From the NCBI GenBank assembly GCA_040878185.1, contig JBBDMS010000050.1, forward strand, positions 8,976 to 72,975: a DNA stretch of 64,000 bases, read 5' to 3'. Below the pieces are notes generated by a model. That model was not told the origin of the DNA. It did not search any database and saw only the letters and a program-made list of their open reading frames with translations. This document shows positions 16,073-24,643 of this stretch, piece by piece; position 1 is the stretch's first letter; each line of letters begins with the position of its first letter. This stretch comes from JAWXBK01 sp040878185 (GTDB taxonomy: Bacteria > Pseudomonadota > Alphaproteobacteria > Dongiales > Dongiaceae). The position numbers and the translations under genes were made by a program.

Positions 16073-17364
16073 GCGACCACGCGGTTGCGGGCGGCAGTCG
16101 GCCGGTCGATCCAGTCCGGCAGCCGGTCCTGTCCGATTATAAACTCGTGTCCCGGACGCGGTTTGACAATCGCGTGAGAGCCCCCGCGCACCATAATTTC
16201 CGGCGCCGCCAGCCGCGCATTGTAGCCCGATGCCATCACCGCGCCGTATGCGCCACAGGAACCGATCGCCAGAAGCGCGCCGGGCTCGATCGGGGGCAGC
16301 GGTCGCTGCACGGCGAGCACGTCGCCGCTTTCGCAAATGGGGCCGACCACGTCGACCGGCTCAAGCCGCGCATCGGGTTCGGGTTCGCCGACCGGCAGGA
16401 TCGGATGATAGGCGTCGTACAAAGCCGGGCGGATCAGATCGTTCATCGCCGCATCGACGATCAGAAATGTGCGCTCGCGGCCCTGTTTCACATAAATCAC
16501 GCGCGTGACCAGAATGCCGGCGTCGCCGACCAGACGCCGCCCGGGCTCGAACACGATCGGCAAACCCAGCGGTGCTACCGTGTCGCGCACGGCGTCGGCG
16601 TAGTCGGTCAGCGATGGCGCCTGATCCCTGCCGTAGCTGATCCCCAGACCGCCGCCGAGATCGACGCTCTGGATCGGGATGTCGGCTGCGATCAGATCGC
16701 CGGTCAGATCGGCGACGCGGGCGAACGCAGCGCGATAGGGCGCGATGTCCATGAGCTGCGAGCCGATATGAACGGCGATGCCGCCGATCGCGATGCCGCG
16801 CATGTTGCGCATGGCCGCATAGAGCTCGCGGGCGCGCTCCGGCTCGATGCCGAATTTGTTTTCGGCCTTGCCGGTCGAAATCTTCGCATGGGTGCGCGCG
16901 TCGACGTCGGGATTGATGCGGAGCGCGACGGTCGCGCGCCGGCCCATATCCTGGGCGACGCGGTCGAGCAGCGCGAGTTCCTGATCGGATTCGACATTGA
17001 ACTGGCGGATGCCGATCTCAAGCGCAACTTTCATTTCCGCACCGGTCTTGCCGATGCCGGCGAAGACGATGCGATCGGCCGGCACGCCGGCGGCGATCGC
17101 GCGATGCAGCTCGCCTTCCGAGACGATGTCGGCGCCGGCACCCATCCGGGCGAGCGTTGCGATCACCGCGACATTCCCGTTCGCCTTCACCGCGTAGCAG
17201 ATTTCCGAATCGAGTCCGGCGACGGCGGATGCGAACTCGCGATAGGCATCCTCGATGGCGCCGCTCGCATAGCAGAAGAACGGCGTGCCGACCTCGGCCG
17301 CGATCGTGCCGATATCGGCATCCTCGGCATGCAGGCGGCGCTTTCGATAGGCGAAGCGGCTCAT
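16069..17364 (-). CDS. lysA: diaminopimelate decarboxylase
   Basis: 431 residues. PLP-dependent decarboxylation of meso-diaminopimelate to L-lysine. The PLP lysine is in CYAVKANGN near residue 60. The alanine-racemase-like barrel contains HIGSQLMD and SVDLGGGLGISY, and the C-terminal sheet has the active-site cysteine in PICESGD and the family motif GAYGAVMASGYNAR. It overlaps lptM by ATGA upstream and TIGR02302 downstream. The gene order argH-lptM-lysA is conserved in alphaproteobacteria. Confidence 0.95.
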   Translation of the reverse strand: MSRFAYRKRRLHAEDADIGTIAAEVGTPFFCYASGAIEDAYREFASAVAGLDSEICYAVKANGNVAVIATLARMGAGADIVSEGELHRAIAAGVPADRIVFAGIGKTGAEMKVALEIGIRQFNVESDQELALLDRVAQDMGRRATVALRINPDVDARTHAKISTGKAENKFGIEPERARELYAAMRNMRGIAIGGIAVHIGSQLMDIAPYRAAFARVADLTGDLIAADIPIQSVDLGGGLGISYGRDQAPSLTDYADAVRDTVAPLGLPIVFEPGRRLVGDAGILVTRVIYVKQGRERTFLIVDAAMNDLIRPALYDAYHPILPVGEPEPDARLEPVDVVGPICESGDVLAVQRPLPPIEPGALLAIGSCGAYGAVMASGYNARLAAPEIMVRGGSHAIVKPRPGHEFIIGQDRLPDWIDRPTAARNRVVA

Positions 17365-17552
17365 TCCTGGGTCGGGTCCGGATACTGGTGGCCGAAATCG
17401 TCCGGCTCGCCCGGGGGCGGCTCGATATCGCCCTTCTTCCCGCAGGCGGCGAGCGTGAGGGCACTGCCGCCGAGCAGCAGTGTGAGAACGACAAGCCCTG
17501 CAAAGCGGCGGCGGGTCACGGTTTCGGTCGACAGGCGGGATAGCGAGATCAT
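17361..17552 (-). CDS. lptM: small lipoprotein (LptM/LppL type)
   Basis: 63 residues. A basic N-terminus and hydrophobic signal peptide (AGLVVLTLLLGGSALTL) end in the lipobox LAAC, giving a mature lipoprotein that begins CGKKGDIEPPP. The CGxKGxLxxP start is the hallmark of the small lipoproteins between argH and lysA; in E. coli LptM helps assembly of the LptDE lipopolysaccharide translocon. The start ATG overlaps the argH stop and the stop overlaps the lysA start, giving tight coupling on both sides. Confidence 0.88.
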   Translation of the reverse strand: MISLSRLSTETVTRRRFAGLVVLTLLLGGSALTLAACGKKGDIEPPPGEPDDFGHQYPDPTQE

Positions 17553-19000
17553 TTTAGATTCCTCCGGGCTGCGGCGATTGCGAGCGCCACATTTTGCGGC
17601 GCCGTTCCGCCTTCGCTGGAGCGGCTCTGGACCGATTGTTCCACGGCCAGCACCGAGAATACACCGGCGCCGATCCGTGCATCGATCTTCTGCATGTCCG
17701 CGAGCGACAGGTCGGCCAGTCCGCATCCCTTCTGCTCGGCGAGCGCGACCAGCGCGCCGGTCACATGATGCGCCTCCCGGAACGGCAGGCCTGCGTCGCG
17801 CACCAGCCAGTCGGCGAGATCGGTCGCCGTGATGAAGCCGGTTTCCGCCGCACGCCGCATCGCGTCGATATTCGGTTTCATGTCGTAGATCATGCCGGCC
17901 ATCGCCAAGATCATCAGGGACAAGGCGTCGGCCGCCTCGAACACCGGCTCCTTGTCCTCCTGCATGTCCTTGCCGTAGCTGAGCGGCAGACCCTTGAGCA
18001 TGACGGAAAGCGAGACCAGTGCCCCGATGATGCGCCCGGCCTTGCCGCGCACCAGCTCGGCCGCATCGGGGTTGCGTTTCTGCGGCATGATCGACGAGCC
18101 GGTCGTGAATGCGTCCGAAAGCTTGACGAAGCGGAATCCGTCGGACGACCAGAGAACGATCTCTTCGGCCAGACGCGAGAGATGGATCGCCGTCAGCGAG
18201 CAGGCAGCCAGGAATTCAACGGCAAAATCGCGATCGGACACGGCGTCCATCGAGTTTCTCATCGGCCGGTCGAAACCCAGCGCCTTCGCGGTCATCTGCC
18301 GATCGATCGGAAACGACGTGCCTGCCAGTGCGGCCGCGCCCAGCGGCGATTCGTTAAGACGCCTTCTTGCATCGGCCAAGCGGCCGCGGTCGCGTCCGAA
18401 CATTTCGACATAGGCCATCAGATGATGACCGAAGGTGATCGGCTGCGCCGGCTGCAGATGCGTATAGCCCGGCATCGTCGCACCGGCATTTTCCTCGGCA
18501 CGATCCAGCAGCTCGTTGATCAGCTCGAGCAGCTTCGCGTCGAGCGCGTCGATCGCATCGCGTACCCAGAGGCGAAAGTCGGTTGCGACCTGGTCGTTGC
18601 GCGAGCGCGCTGTGTGCAGCCGCCCGGCCGCGTCGCCGATCAACTCGGCGAGCCGCGCCTCGACATTCATGTGAATGTCTTCGAGCGCGCTCTTGAACTC
18701 GAAACGTCCGCTCTCGATCTCCTCGAGAACGCGATCGAGCCCGTGCAGGATGGCGGCGCCGTCGGCCTCGCCCACGATTCCCTGGCGCACCAGCATCGCG
18801 GCATGCGCCTTCGAGGCGGCGATATCTTGGGCATAGAGCCGCCGGTCGAAGCCGATCGAGGCGTTGATCTGCTCCATGATTTCGGACGGGCCGGCGGCGA
18901 AGCGGCCGCCCCAGATCGCGCTCGTCGGGCCTGCGCCGTCGTCCGGCCGTTTTGCGCCGGCTGCGATGCTCTTCTTGTCTTTCGGGCGCTCTGAGGTCAT
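17549..19000 (-). CDS. argH: argininosuccinate lyase
   Basis: 483 residues. Cleaves argininosuccinate to arginine and fumarate in the cytosol. The fumarase/aspartase-superfamily signature GSSIMPQKRNPDAAE is present near residue 300, with HTARSRNDQVATDFRL and GYTHLQPAQPI containing catalytic and substrate residues. The start MTSERPKDKKSIAAG gives a slightly long, polar N-terminus before the conserved IWGGRF. The 5' end is divergent from tlpA with only 12 bp between start codons, so the two promoters must overlap or lie inside each other's coding region. Confidence 0.95.
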   Translation of the reverse strand: MTSERPKDKKSIAAGAKRPDDGAGPTSAIWGGRFAAGPSEIMEQINASIGFDRRLYAQDIAASKAHAAMLVRQGIVGEADGAAILHGLDRVLEEIESGRFEFKSALEDIHMNVEARLAELIGDAAGRLHTARSRNDQVATDFRLWVRDAIDALDAKLLELINELLDRAEENAGATMPGYTHLQPAQPITFGHHLMAYVEMFGRDRGRLADARRRLNESPLGAAALAGTSFPIDRQMTAKALGFDRPMRNSMDAVSDRDFAVEFLAACSLTAIHLSRLAEEIVLWSSDGFRFVKLSDAFTTGSSIMPQKRNPDAAELVRGKAGRIIGALVSLSVMLKGLPLSYGKDMQEDKEPVFEAADALSLMILAMAGMIYDMKPNIDAMRRAAETGFITATDLADWLVRDAGLPFREAHHVTGALVALAEQKGCGLADLSLADMQKIDARIGAGVFSVLAVEQSVQSRSSEGGTAPQNVALAIAAARRNLK

Positions 19001-19012
19001 GAACGTCTGGCC

Positions 19013-19594
19013 ATGAATGCGACGAAAAAACTTCTGTTGATCGCGGCGGTTCTGCTCGGCGTCACCGCCGCCGCGCTGGGCGCCTGGTGGTGGGCGGTTC
19101 AGACCAAAACCGCCGGGCCGCCGGTCCCCGGTACGGTCGCGGACTTTACCCTCATGGAAGCGCCGCGGCCAATGCCGGAGGATACTTTCGCCGATGAAAA
19201 TGGCATCGCGATGACGTTTGCCGCGTTCGAAGGCAAGGTCTTGCTGGTCAATTTCTGGGCCACCTGGTGCGCGCCCTGCCGGGTCGAGATGAAGGCGCTG
19301 GACCGGCTCGAAGCGGCCCTGGGCGGCGCGGACTTTGCCGTGCTGCCGATCTCGTTCGATCTCGACGGGGCCGAAGCGGTCGTCCCCTTCTACGAGGAAT
19401 ACGGGCTCGAGCATCTGCCCATCGCGCTCGATCCGACGGGTGCGATCGGCGACGCGCTCGGCATTCAGGCTTTGCCGACCACAATCATCGTCGATCGGTC
19501 AGGGCACGGCATCGGCTATCTGCTCGGTCCGGCGGAATGGGATTCGCCCGAGGCCGAAGCGCTCATCCGCCAATACATCGATCAGGCGGAGTAG
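19013..19594 (+). CDS. tlpA: TlpA-family thioredoxin-like protein
   Basis: 193 residues. A signal or anchor helix (LLLIAAVLLGVTAAALGAWWW) precedes a periplasmic thioredoxin fold with the redox motif NFWATWCAPCRVEM (WCAPC) near residue 85 and a cis-proline loop LPTTIIVD. TlpA proteins reduce periplasmic thiols, for example for cytochrome oxidase copper-site assembly. The divergent tlpA/argH arrangement is common in alphaproteobacteria. Confidence 0.9.
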   Translation: MNATKKLLLIAAVLLGVTAAALGAWWWAVQTKTAGPPVPGTVADFTLMEAPRPMPEDTFADENGIAMTFAAFEGKVLLVNFWATWCAPCRVEMKALDRLEAALGGADFAVLPISFDLDGAEAVVPFYEEYGLEHLPIALDPTGAIGDALGIQALPTTIIVDRSGHGIGYLLGPAEWDSPEAEALIRQYIDQAE

Positions 19595-19602
19595 CGGCGT
19601 CG

Positions 19603-20478
19603 TTACCGCGTCGGGGTCGGCGGCTCGCTCGAATAGTCGTAGAAACCGCGCCCGGCCTTCTTCCCGATCCAGCCGGCCTCGACATACTTCACCAGCAACG
19701 GGCAGGGCCGGTACTTGCTGTCGGCGAGGCCCTCATAAAGGACCTGCATGACCGCAAGGCAGGTATCGAGCCCGATGAAATCGGCGAGCTCGAGCGGGCC
19801 CATCGGATGATGCGCGCCCAGTTTCATCGCGGTGTCGATCGATTCGACGCCGCCGACGCCTTCATAAAGCGTGTAGATCGCCTCGTTGATCATCGGCAGC
19901 AGGATGCGATTGACGATGAAGGCGGGGAAATCCTCGGCGCGCGCCGTCACCTTGCCGAGCCGCGTCGCGAGCTTCTGGACCGACTGATAGGTCTCGTCAT
20001 CGGTCGCCAGCCCGCGGATCAGCTCGACCAGCTCCATCAGCGGCACCGGATTCATGAAATGCATGCCGATGAACTTTGCCGGCCGGTCGGTCGCCGCGGC
20101 AAGCCGCGTGATCGAGATCGACGAGGTGTTCGAGGCGATGATCGTGTCGGCCCGCAGCAGCGGACAGATGGCCTTCAGGATCTCGCGCTTGACCGGTTCG
20201 TTCTCGGTCGCCGCTTCGATGACGAAATCGCAATCGCCGAGCAGCGACATATCCGTGCCGGTCTTGATTCGCGCCAGCGCCGCGTCGCGGTCCTTCTGGC
20301 TGATCTTCTCGCGCCGGAGCTGACGGCCGAGATTTTCGGCGATCGTATCCTTCGCCTTCGCGATCTGTGCCGGGTCGATGTCGACGAGCCGCACGTCGCA
20401 GCCGGCGAGCGCCGCCACATGGGCGATGCCGTTGCCCATCTGGCCGGCGCCGATTATGCCGACGGTCTTGATATCCAT
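19603..20478 (-). CDS. hbd: 3-hydroxybutyryl-CoA dehydrogenase
   Basis: 291 residues. An N-terminal NAD-binding Rossmann fold (VGIIGAGQMGNGIAHVAA) is followed by a C-terminal dimerisation domain. Catalytic regions are SNTSSISIT, the histidine in GMHFMNPVPLMELVE, and the Asn of FIVNRILLPMINEA. It interconverts acetoacetyl-CoA and (S)-3-hydroxybutyryl-CoA. It lies 31 bp after etfA in an etfB-etfA-hbd unit, supporting a role in short-chain acyl-CoA metabolism together with the ethylmalonyl-CoA genes nearby. The ATG at 20478 gives the canonical MDIKTVGIIG start. Confidence 0.92.
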   Translation of the reverse strand: MDIKTVGIIGAGQMGNGIAHVAALAGCDVRLVDIDPAQIAKAKDTIAENLGRQLRREKISQKDRDAALARIKTGTDMSLLGDCDFVIEAATENEPVKREILKAICPLLRADTIIASNTSSISITRLAAATDRPAKFIGMHFMNPVPLMELVELIRGLATDDETYQSVQKLATRLGKVTARAEDFPAFIVNRILLPMINEAIYTLYEGVGGVESIDTAMKLGAHHPMGPLELADFIGLDTCLAVMQVLYEGLADSKYRPCPLLVKYVEAGWIGKKAGRGFYDYSSEPPTPTR

Positions 20479-20509
20479 CCCGATTCCGCCTTTCGTGGCG
20501 CGGCCCGGT

Positions 20510-21457
20510 TCAGGCCGCCGCCTGTTTCTGGAGCGCGGCGGCGAATTCCGGCATCGCCTGGAATAGATCGGCGACCAGCCCGTAATCCGCAACCTGGAAG
20601 ATCGGCGCATCCTCGTCCTTGTTGATGGCGACGATCACCTTGCTGTCCTTCATGCCCGCCAGATGCTGGATCGCGCCGGAAATGCCGACGGCGATGTAAA
20701 GTTCGGGTGCCACGATCTTGCCGGTCTGGCCGACCTGATAATCGTTCGGCACGAAACCGGCATCGACAGCCGCGCGCGAAGCGCCGACCGCAGCGCCGAG
20801 TTTGTCGGCGACGGCTTCGAGCAGCTTGAAATTGTCGCCCGACTGCATGCCGCGCCCGCCAGACACGACGATCCTGGCCGAAGTCAGTTCCGGCCGTTCC
20901 GACTTGTGAACATCGCGGCCGACGAACTTCGAGAGACCGGAATCGCTCGCACCCGCGACGGTCTCGACGGCAGCGCTGCCGCCTTCGGCTGCCGCCGGCT
21001 CGAAGCCGGTCGCGCGCACGGTGATCATCTTCACCTTGTCGCCCGACTGCACCAGCGTCATCGCATTGCCGGCATAGGTCGGCCGTAGGAACGTGTCGGC
21101 GCTTTCGACGGCAACGATCTCGGAAATCTGCTGCACGTCGAGCAAAGCTGCAGCGCGCGGCATAACGTTCTTGCCGGTTGTCGTTGCGACCGCCAGCACG
21201 TGGCTGTAGTTCGCAGCAAGCCTGGCGATCAGGGGTGCTACATTCTCGGCAAGCCGATATTCGAGCGCTGCATCGTCGGCCAGCAGCACTTTGGAAACGC
21301 CGGCGACCCTGGCGGCCTGGTCGGCGACCGTCTTGCAGCCGGCACCCGCCACCAGGATATGCATATCGCCACCCATCGCCTTGGCGGCGGTGATGGCATG
21401 TAGGGTCGCTGCGTTGAAATTCGCGTTGTCGTGTTCGGCGAGGACGAGAGCGGTCAT
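20510..21457 (-). CDS. etfA: electron transfer flavoprotein alpha subunit
   Basis: 315 residues. The FAD-binding C-terminal domain is visible as SGGRGMQSGDNFKLLEAVADKLGAA, DAGFVPNDYQVGQTGK and the family signature LYIAVGISGAIQHLAGM plus VIVAINKDEDAPIF. With EtfB it shuttles electrons from acyl-CoA dehydrogenases (here possibly the methylsuccinyl-CoA dehydrogenase at 27184-28872) to the quinone pool via ETF:quinone oxidoreductase. It begins 12 bp after etfB. Confidence 0.96.
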   Translation of the reverse strand: MTALVLAEHDNANFNAATLHAITAAKAMGGDMHILVAGAGCKTVADQAARVAGVSKVLLADDAALEYRLAENVAPLIARLAANYSHVLAVATTTGKNVMPRAAALLDVQQISEIVAVESADTFLRPTYAGNAMTLVQSGDKVKMITVRATGFEPAAAEGGSAAVETVAGASDSGLSKFVGRDVHKSERPELTSARIVVSGGRGMQSGDNFKLLEAVADKLGAAVGASRAAVDAGFVPNDYQVGQTGKIVAPELYIAVGISGAIQHLAGMKDSKVIVAINKDEDAPIFQVADYGLVADLFQAMPEFAAALQKQAAA

Positions 21458-21469
21458 GGGGCGTCCTCC

Positions 21470-22219
21470 TCAGATGACCTTGGCTTCGTTCTTGAGCTTG
21501 TCGATCAGCTCGGCGATCGAACCGACTTTCACGCCGGCCTGGCGCTTCGGCGGTTCGTTGACCTTCAACACCTTGAGGCGCGGCGTCACGTCGACGCCGA
21601 GGTCGGCCGGCTTCAGCGTCTCGATCGGCTTCTTCTTGGCCTTCATGATGTTCGGCAACGAAGCATAGCGCGGTTCGTTCAGGCGCAGGTCGGTGGTGAT
21701 CACCGCCGGCAGCTTGATGTCGATTTTCTCGAGCCCCTCATTGACCTCGCGCGTCACGTGGAGCCACTCGCCGTCGAAGGCGATCTTCGAGGCGAAGGTG
21801 CCCTGCGCCCAGCCGAGCAGTCCCGCCAGCATCTGGCCGGTCTGGTTCGAATCGTCGTCGATCGCCTGCTTGCCGGCGATGACGAGGCGGGGCTGTTCGC
21901 GATCGACCACCGCCTTCAAAAGCTTCGCGACGGCGAGCGGCTCGAGAACGCCGTCATGCTCGACCAGGATGCCGCGATCGGCACCCATGGCAAGCGCGGT
22001 GCGGATCGTCTCCTGGCTCTGGGTGGTGCCGCAGGCGACCGCCACGATCTCGGTCGCGGTGCCGGCTTCCTTAAGGCGCACGGCTTCCTCGATCGCGATT
22101 TCGCAGAACGGATTCATCGCCATCTTGACGTTCTGCGTCTCGACGCCGGTGCCGTCGGCTTTGACCCGCACCTTCACATTGGCATCGATCACGCGCTTGA
22201 CCGCGACCAGTACCTTCAT
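21470..22219 (-). CDS. etfB: electron transfer flavoprotein beta subunit
   Basis: 249 residues. Typical EtfB: MKVLVAVKRVIDANVKVRVK start, MNPFCEIAIEEAVRLKEAG, the AMP-binding loop region and the family signature VTREVNEGLEKIDIKLPAVITTDLRLNEPRYASLPNIMKAKKKPIE. First gene of etfB-etfA-hbd. A candidate promoter with TTGACA lies about 110 bp upstream. Confidence 0.96.
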   Translation of the reverse strand: MKVLVAVKRVIDANVKVRVKADGTGVETQNVKMAMNPFCEIAIEEAVRLKEAGTATEIVAVACGTTQSQETIRTALAMGADRGILVEHDGVLEPLAVAKLLKAVVDREQPRLVIAGKQAIDDDSNQTGQMLAGLLGWAQGTFASKIAFDGEWLHVTREVNEGLEKIDIKLPAVITTDLRLNEPRYASLPNIMKAKKKPIETLKPADLGVDVTPRLKVLKVNEPPKRQAGVKVGSIAELIDKLKNEAKVI

Positions 22220-22302
22220 TCCCTGCCCCTAATTGACCCGGAATCCCGAACCGGCGCGGCGGGCGCCGGGTGCGGCCCCGCCGGGGTGTCTTATCGCGCT
22301 GC

Positions 22303-22332
22303 ACAATAGAAATTGCCCGGCGCGCCTGTCAA
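22303..22332 (-). promoter_or_regulatory. candidate promoter for etfB-etfA-hbd
   Basis: On the minus strand TTGACA (22332-22327) is separated by 17 bases from CTATTG (or 18 bases from TATTGT, 22308-22303). The spacing and the perfect -35 suit a sigma-70-type promoter. No other motif in this 250-bp gap was recognised. Confidence 0.45.
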
Positions 22333-22469
22333 CGGCCGCCTGCGGTGCAGAAGGGCCGGAAAGCGGCAGAAATCAACGGTTTATTCCTATGAGACCCCGC
22401 TTGGCGGCACCGCCTGTCCCGGAGCGGGCCGATGGCGCCCGTGTCGCTGCTGCGGAATGGCGAAACGGC

Positions 22470-23033
22470 CTAACGGTTGGCGCCGGGCACCCAGAGGACG
22501 TCGGCCTTGCCCTTGCGGTTCAGCCAGCGCGCCATCACGAAGAGATGGTCGGAGAGGCGGTTGATATAGCGGATCGCCTCGGCGTTGATTGCCTCGGCTT
22601 CGGCCAGCGCGGTCATCCGCCGCTCGGCCCGACGCGCTACGGTGCAGGCGAGATGCAGCCAGGCCGAGGCGGGGCCGCCGCCGCGCAGCACGAAACTCTT
22701 GAGCGGCGCCAGCTCGGCGTTCATCGCGTCGATCTCGCCCTCGAGCCGCAGCGTCTGCGCCGCGACGATGCGCAACGGCGGATATTTCGGATTTTTGGTC
22801 TCGGGCGTGCAGAGATCCGCGCCGAGATCGAACAGATCGTTCTGGATCAGGCCGAGCATCGCATCGGACTTGCCCTTGGTGTGCTGACGCGCAAGCCCGA
22901 TCAGCGCATTGGTCTCGTCGACCGTGCCATAGGCTTCGACCCGCAGATCGTGCTTCGCGACGCGTTTGCCGGTGCCGAGCGAGGTGCGGCCTTTATCGCC
23001 GCCTTTGGTGTAGATGCGAGTGAGCTTGACCAT
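22470..23033 (-). CDS. PduO-type ATP:cob(I)alamin adenosyltransferase
   Basis: 187 residues. The PduO/MMAB signature is clear: MVKLTRIYTKGGDKGRTSLG binds ATP phosphate at the N-terminus, then VEAYGTVDETNALIGLAR and FVLRGGGPASAWLHLACTVARRAERR, ending RYINRLSDHLFVMARWLNR. It adenosylates cob(I)alamin to make AdoCbl and often hands it to methylmalonyl-CoA-type mutases. AdoCbl users in this window are Ecm (35663-37714) and the class II ribonucleotide reductase (7181-9532). It follows a HIG1-type gene by 18 bp. Confidence 0.93.
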   Translation of the reverse strand: MVKLTRIYTKGGDKGRTSLGTGKRVAKHDLRVEAYGTVDETNALIGLARQHTKGKSDAMLGLIQNDLFDLGADLCTPETKNPKYPPLRIVAAQTLRLEGEIDAMNAELAPLKSFVLRGGGPASAWLHLACTVARRAERRMTALAEAEAINAEAIRYINRLSDHLFVMARWLNRKGKADVLWVPGANR

Positions 23034-23051
23034 GAACGGAAAGCGCGCGCC

Positions 23052-23249
23052 TCAGCTTTGTCGCGCCAGCAGATAAAGAACGAATGCGGCGATGGTGCAG
23101 CCCTGCAGGATGACGCGCAGGCGCATCAGTTTGTTCGAATTGCGCTTGTTGAACTCGCCGCCGCGCCCCATCGAAAATACGCCGACGAACAACGTCGCAA
23201 GTGTCGCCACGAGGCCGATCCCGACCAGCACGAGCAAAAAATTCGTCAT
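23052..23249 (-). CDS. HIG1-like twin-transmembrane protein
   Basis: 65 residues with two hydrophobic helices (FLLVLVGIGLVATLATLFVGVFSM and LRVILQGCTIAAFVLYLLA) joined by a basic loop FNKRNSNKLMRLRV. The loop and helix order match the HIG_1_N family, found in mitochondria and alphaproteobacteria and linked to respiratory supercomplexes. It is followed by the cobalamin adenosyltransferase, a frequent neighbour in alphaproteobacteria. The 200 bp upstream (23250-23452) hold no recognisable gene. Confidence 0.8.
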   Translation of the reverse strand: MTNFLLVLVGIGLVATLATLFVGVFSMGRGGEFNKRNSNKLMRLRVILQGCTIAAFVLYLLARQS

Positions 23250-23452
23250 GACCTATCCTATCACAAAACTCTTGATTCAAAGAATGCCCGCAGGACGATC
23301 CGCCTGGCCAAACACCTCGTCCCGTGCAAATGGACCCCTAAAGGAGCGCGCGCCTGTGCGAACCGGCCCGAGCGCAGCCTAACGGCCCGTTCCAGACGGA
23401 GAACGCCGAGCGGTACGGACAAGCTGCCGGCCGCGCTCTCCGGGGTCTGACG

Positions 23453-24481
23453 CTATTCCGGTCCGCCCAGATGGATACCGATCTTTCCGAAATGCTGACC
23501 GCTTTGGAGCAATTCCACCGCCTTATTGGCCTCCGGCATCGCGAAGGTCTCGCTGATGACGGGACGGATCCGATGCTTCGCGATAAAGCGGTTCATATTC
23601 ACGAAGTCGTCGCGCGATCCGCAGTACATACCGTGGACGTGCAGCATCTTCGTGTTGATGCTGCCCGGCGGCATATCGCGCCCGACGCCGGACAGCAGGC
23701 CGATCAGCGATATGCTGCATCCAAAACCCGCAGCATTGGCCGATTGCGGCAGCGTCCGCTCGCCGCCAACTTCGACGATATGGTCTACGCCTGCGCCATT
23801 GGTCAGTTGCAGCGCCCGCGCATCCCATTCCGGAGTCGATTTGTAGTTTATCGTTTCGTTCGCACCCAGTGCCTTTGCTCGTTCAAGCTTCTCGTCGCTT
23901 GAAGACGTAATAATGGTCCGCGCGCCGGCGGCGGCGGCGAACTGCAGTGCCATGATCGAAACCCCTCCTGTGCCCTGAAGGAGGACCGTCTGGCCTGGCT
24001 TCAGCCGGCCATACTCGAACAAGGCAACCCATGCTACGACACCGGCACAAGCCAAGGTGGCTGCCTCGATATCCGACAGATGACCCGGCGGTACAACGAC
24101 AGCCTCTTGGGCAACCTTCAGGAATTCGACGCAGGTTCCGCCTCCTTTCTCGGCGCCAAGCGCTACTTCAATCGCTTCCGCCGTCGGCGGACCCGATATC
24201 CAGCGCGGAAACAAGATGGGGGATACACGATCACCCACCTTGTAGTCGGTCACGCCCTCTCCCACCGCGATAACGATACCGACGCCGTCCGACAGCGGAA
24301 CGCGGCCCCGCATGTCACCACCATATGAGCTAACCGGATTACGCCGGATCAGGAGATCGCGGAAGTTGAGCGCTGCCGCGCGCATCTGTAACAACAATTC
24401 GCCCGGACCAGGCGCAGGAACGTCTCGCTGCACGATTTCGTAACGATATGGTTCATGGACCGAAACGATCATCGCATGCAT
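23453..24481 (-). CDS. NAD(P)-dependent alcohol dehydrogenase / quinone oxidoreductase-like (MDR family)
   Basis: 342 residues. Medium-chain dehydrogenase/reductase fold: GroES-like N-terminal domain (LLQMRAAALNFRDLLIRRN), nucleotide-binding motif VLLQGTGGVSIMALQFAAAAGA around residue 170, and the C-terminal helix region. The catalytic-zinc cysteine and the four structural-zinc cysteines of true zinc alcohol dehydrogenases are not seen, so a zinc-free quinone-oxidoreductase-like enzyme is more likely. The ATG at 24481 is preferred: AAGG sits nine bases upstream, whereas the next upstream ATG at 24490 overlaps that site. Substrate unknown. Confidence 0.85.
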   Translation of the reverse strand: MHAMIVSVHEPYRYEIVQRDVPAPGPGELLLQMRAAALNFRDLLIRRNPVSSYGGDMRGRVPLSDGVGIVIAVGEGVTDYKVGDRVSPILFPRWISGPPTAEAIEVALGAEKGGGTCVEFLKVAQEAVVVPPGHLSDIEAATLACAGVVAWVALFEYGRLKPGQTVLLQGTGGVSIMALQFAAAAGARTIITSSSDEKLERAKALGANETINYKSTPEWDARALQLTNGAGVDHIVEVGGERTLPQSANAAGFGCSISLIGLLSGVGRDMPPGSINTKMLHVHGMYCGSRDDFVNMNRFIAKHRIRPVISETFAMPEANKAVELLQSGQHFGKIGIHLGGPE

Positions 24482-24643
24482 GGTAGGCATCCTTACTTCG
24501 CACACACTGTTGCCACACCAGCACGGCGCTGCGTGCAACCTGGGCCGACGCTTGGTTGTTCGGCGAGACTTGAGCCCTGCTGTTCCTATACGCGATGCAT
24601 CCGCGAAGGCGAGGGAGAGGCGCGACCGGCCCGATCCGCCCTT

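Noticed and set aside
23272..23283. FNR-like TTGATTCAA sequence before the HIG1-type gene
   Set aside because: It lacks the four-base spacer and full symmetry of an FNR site (TTGAT-N4-ATCAA).
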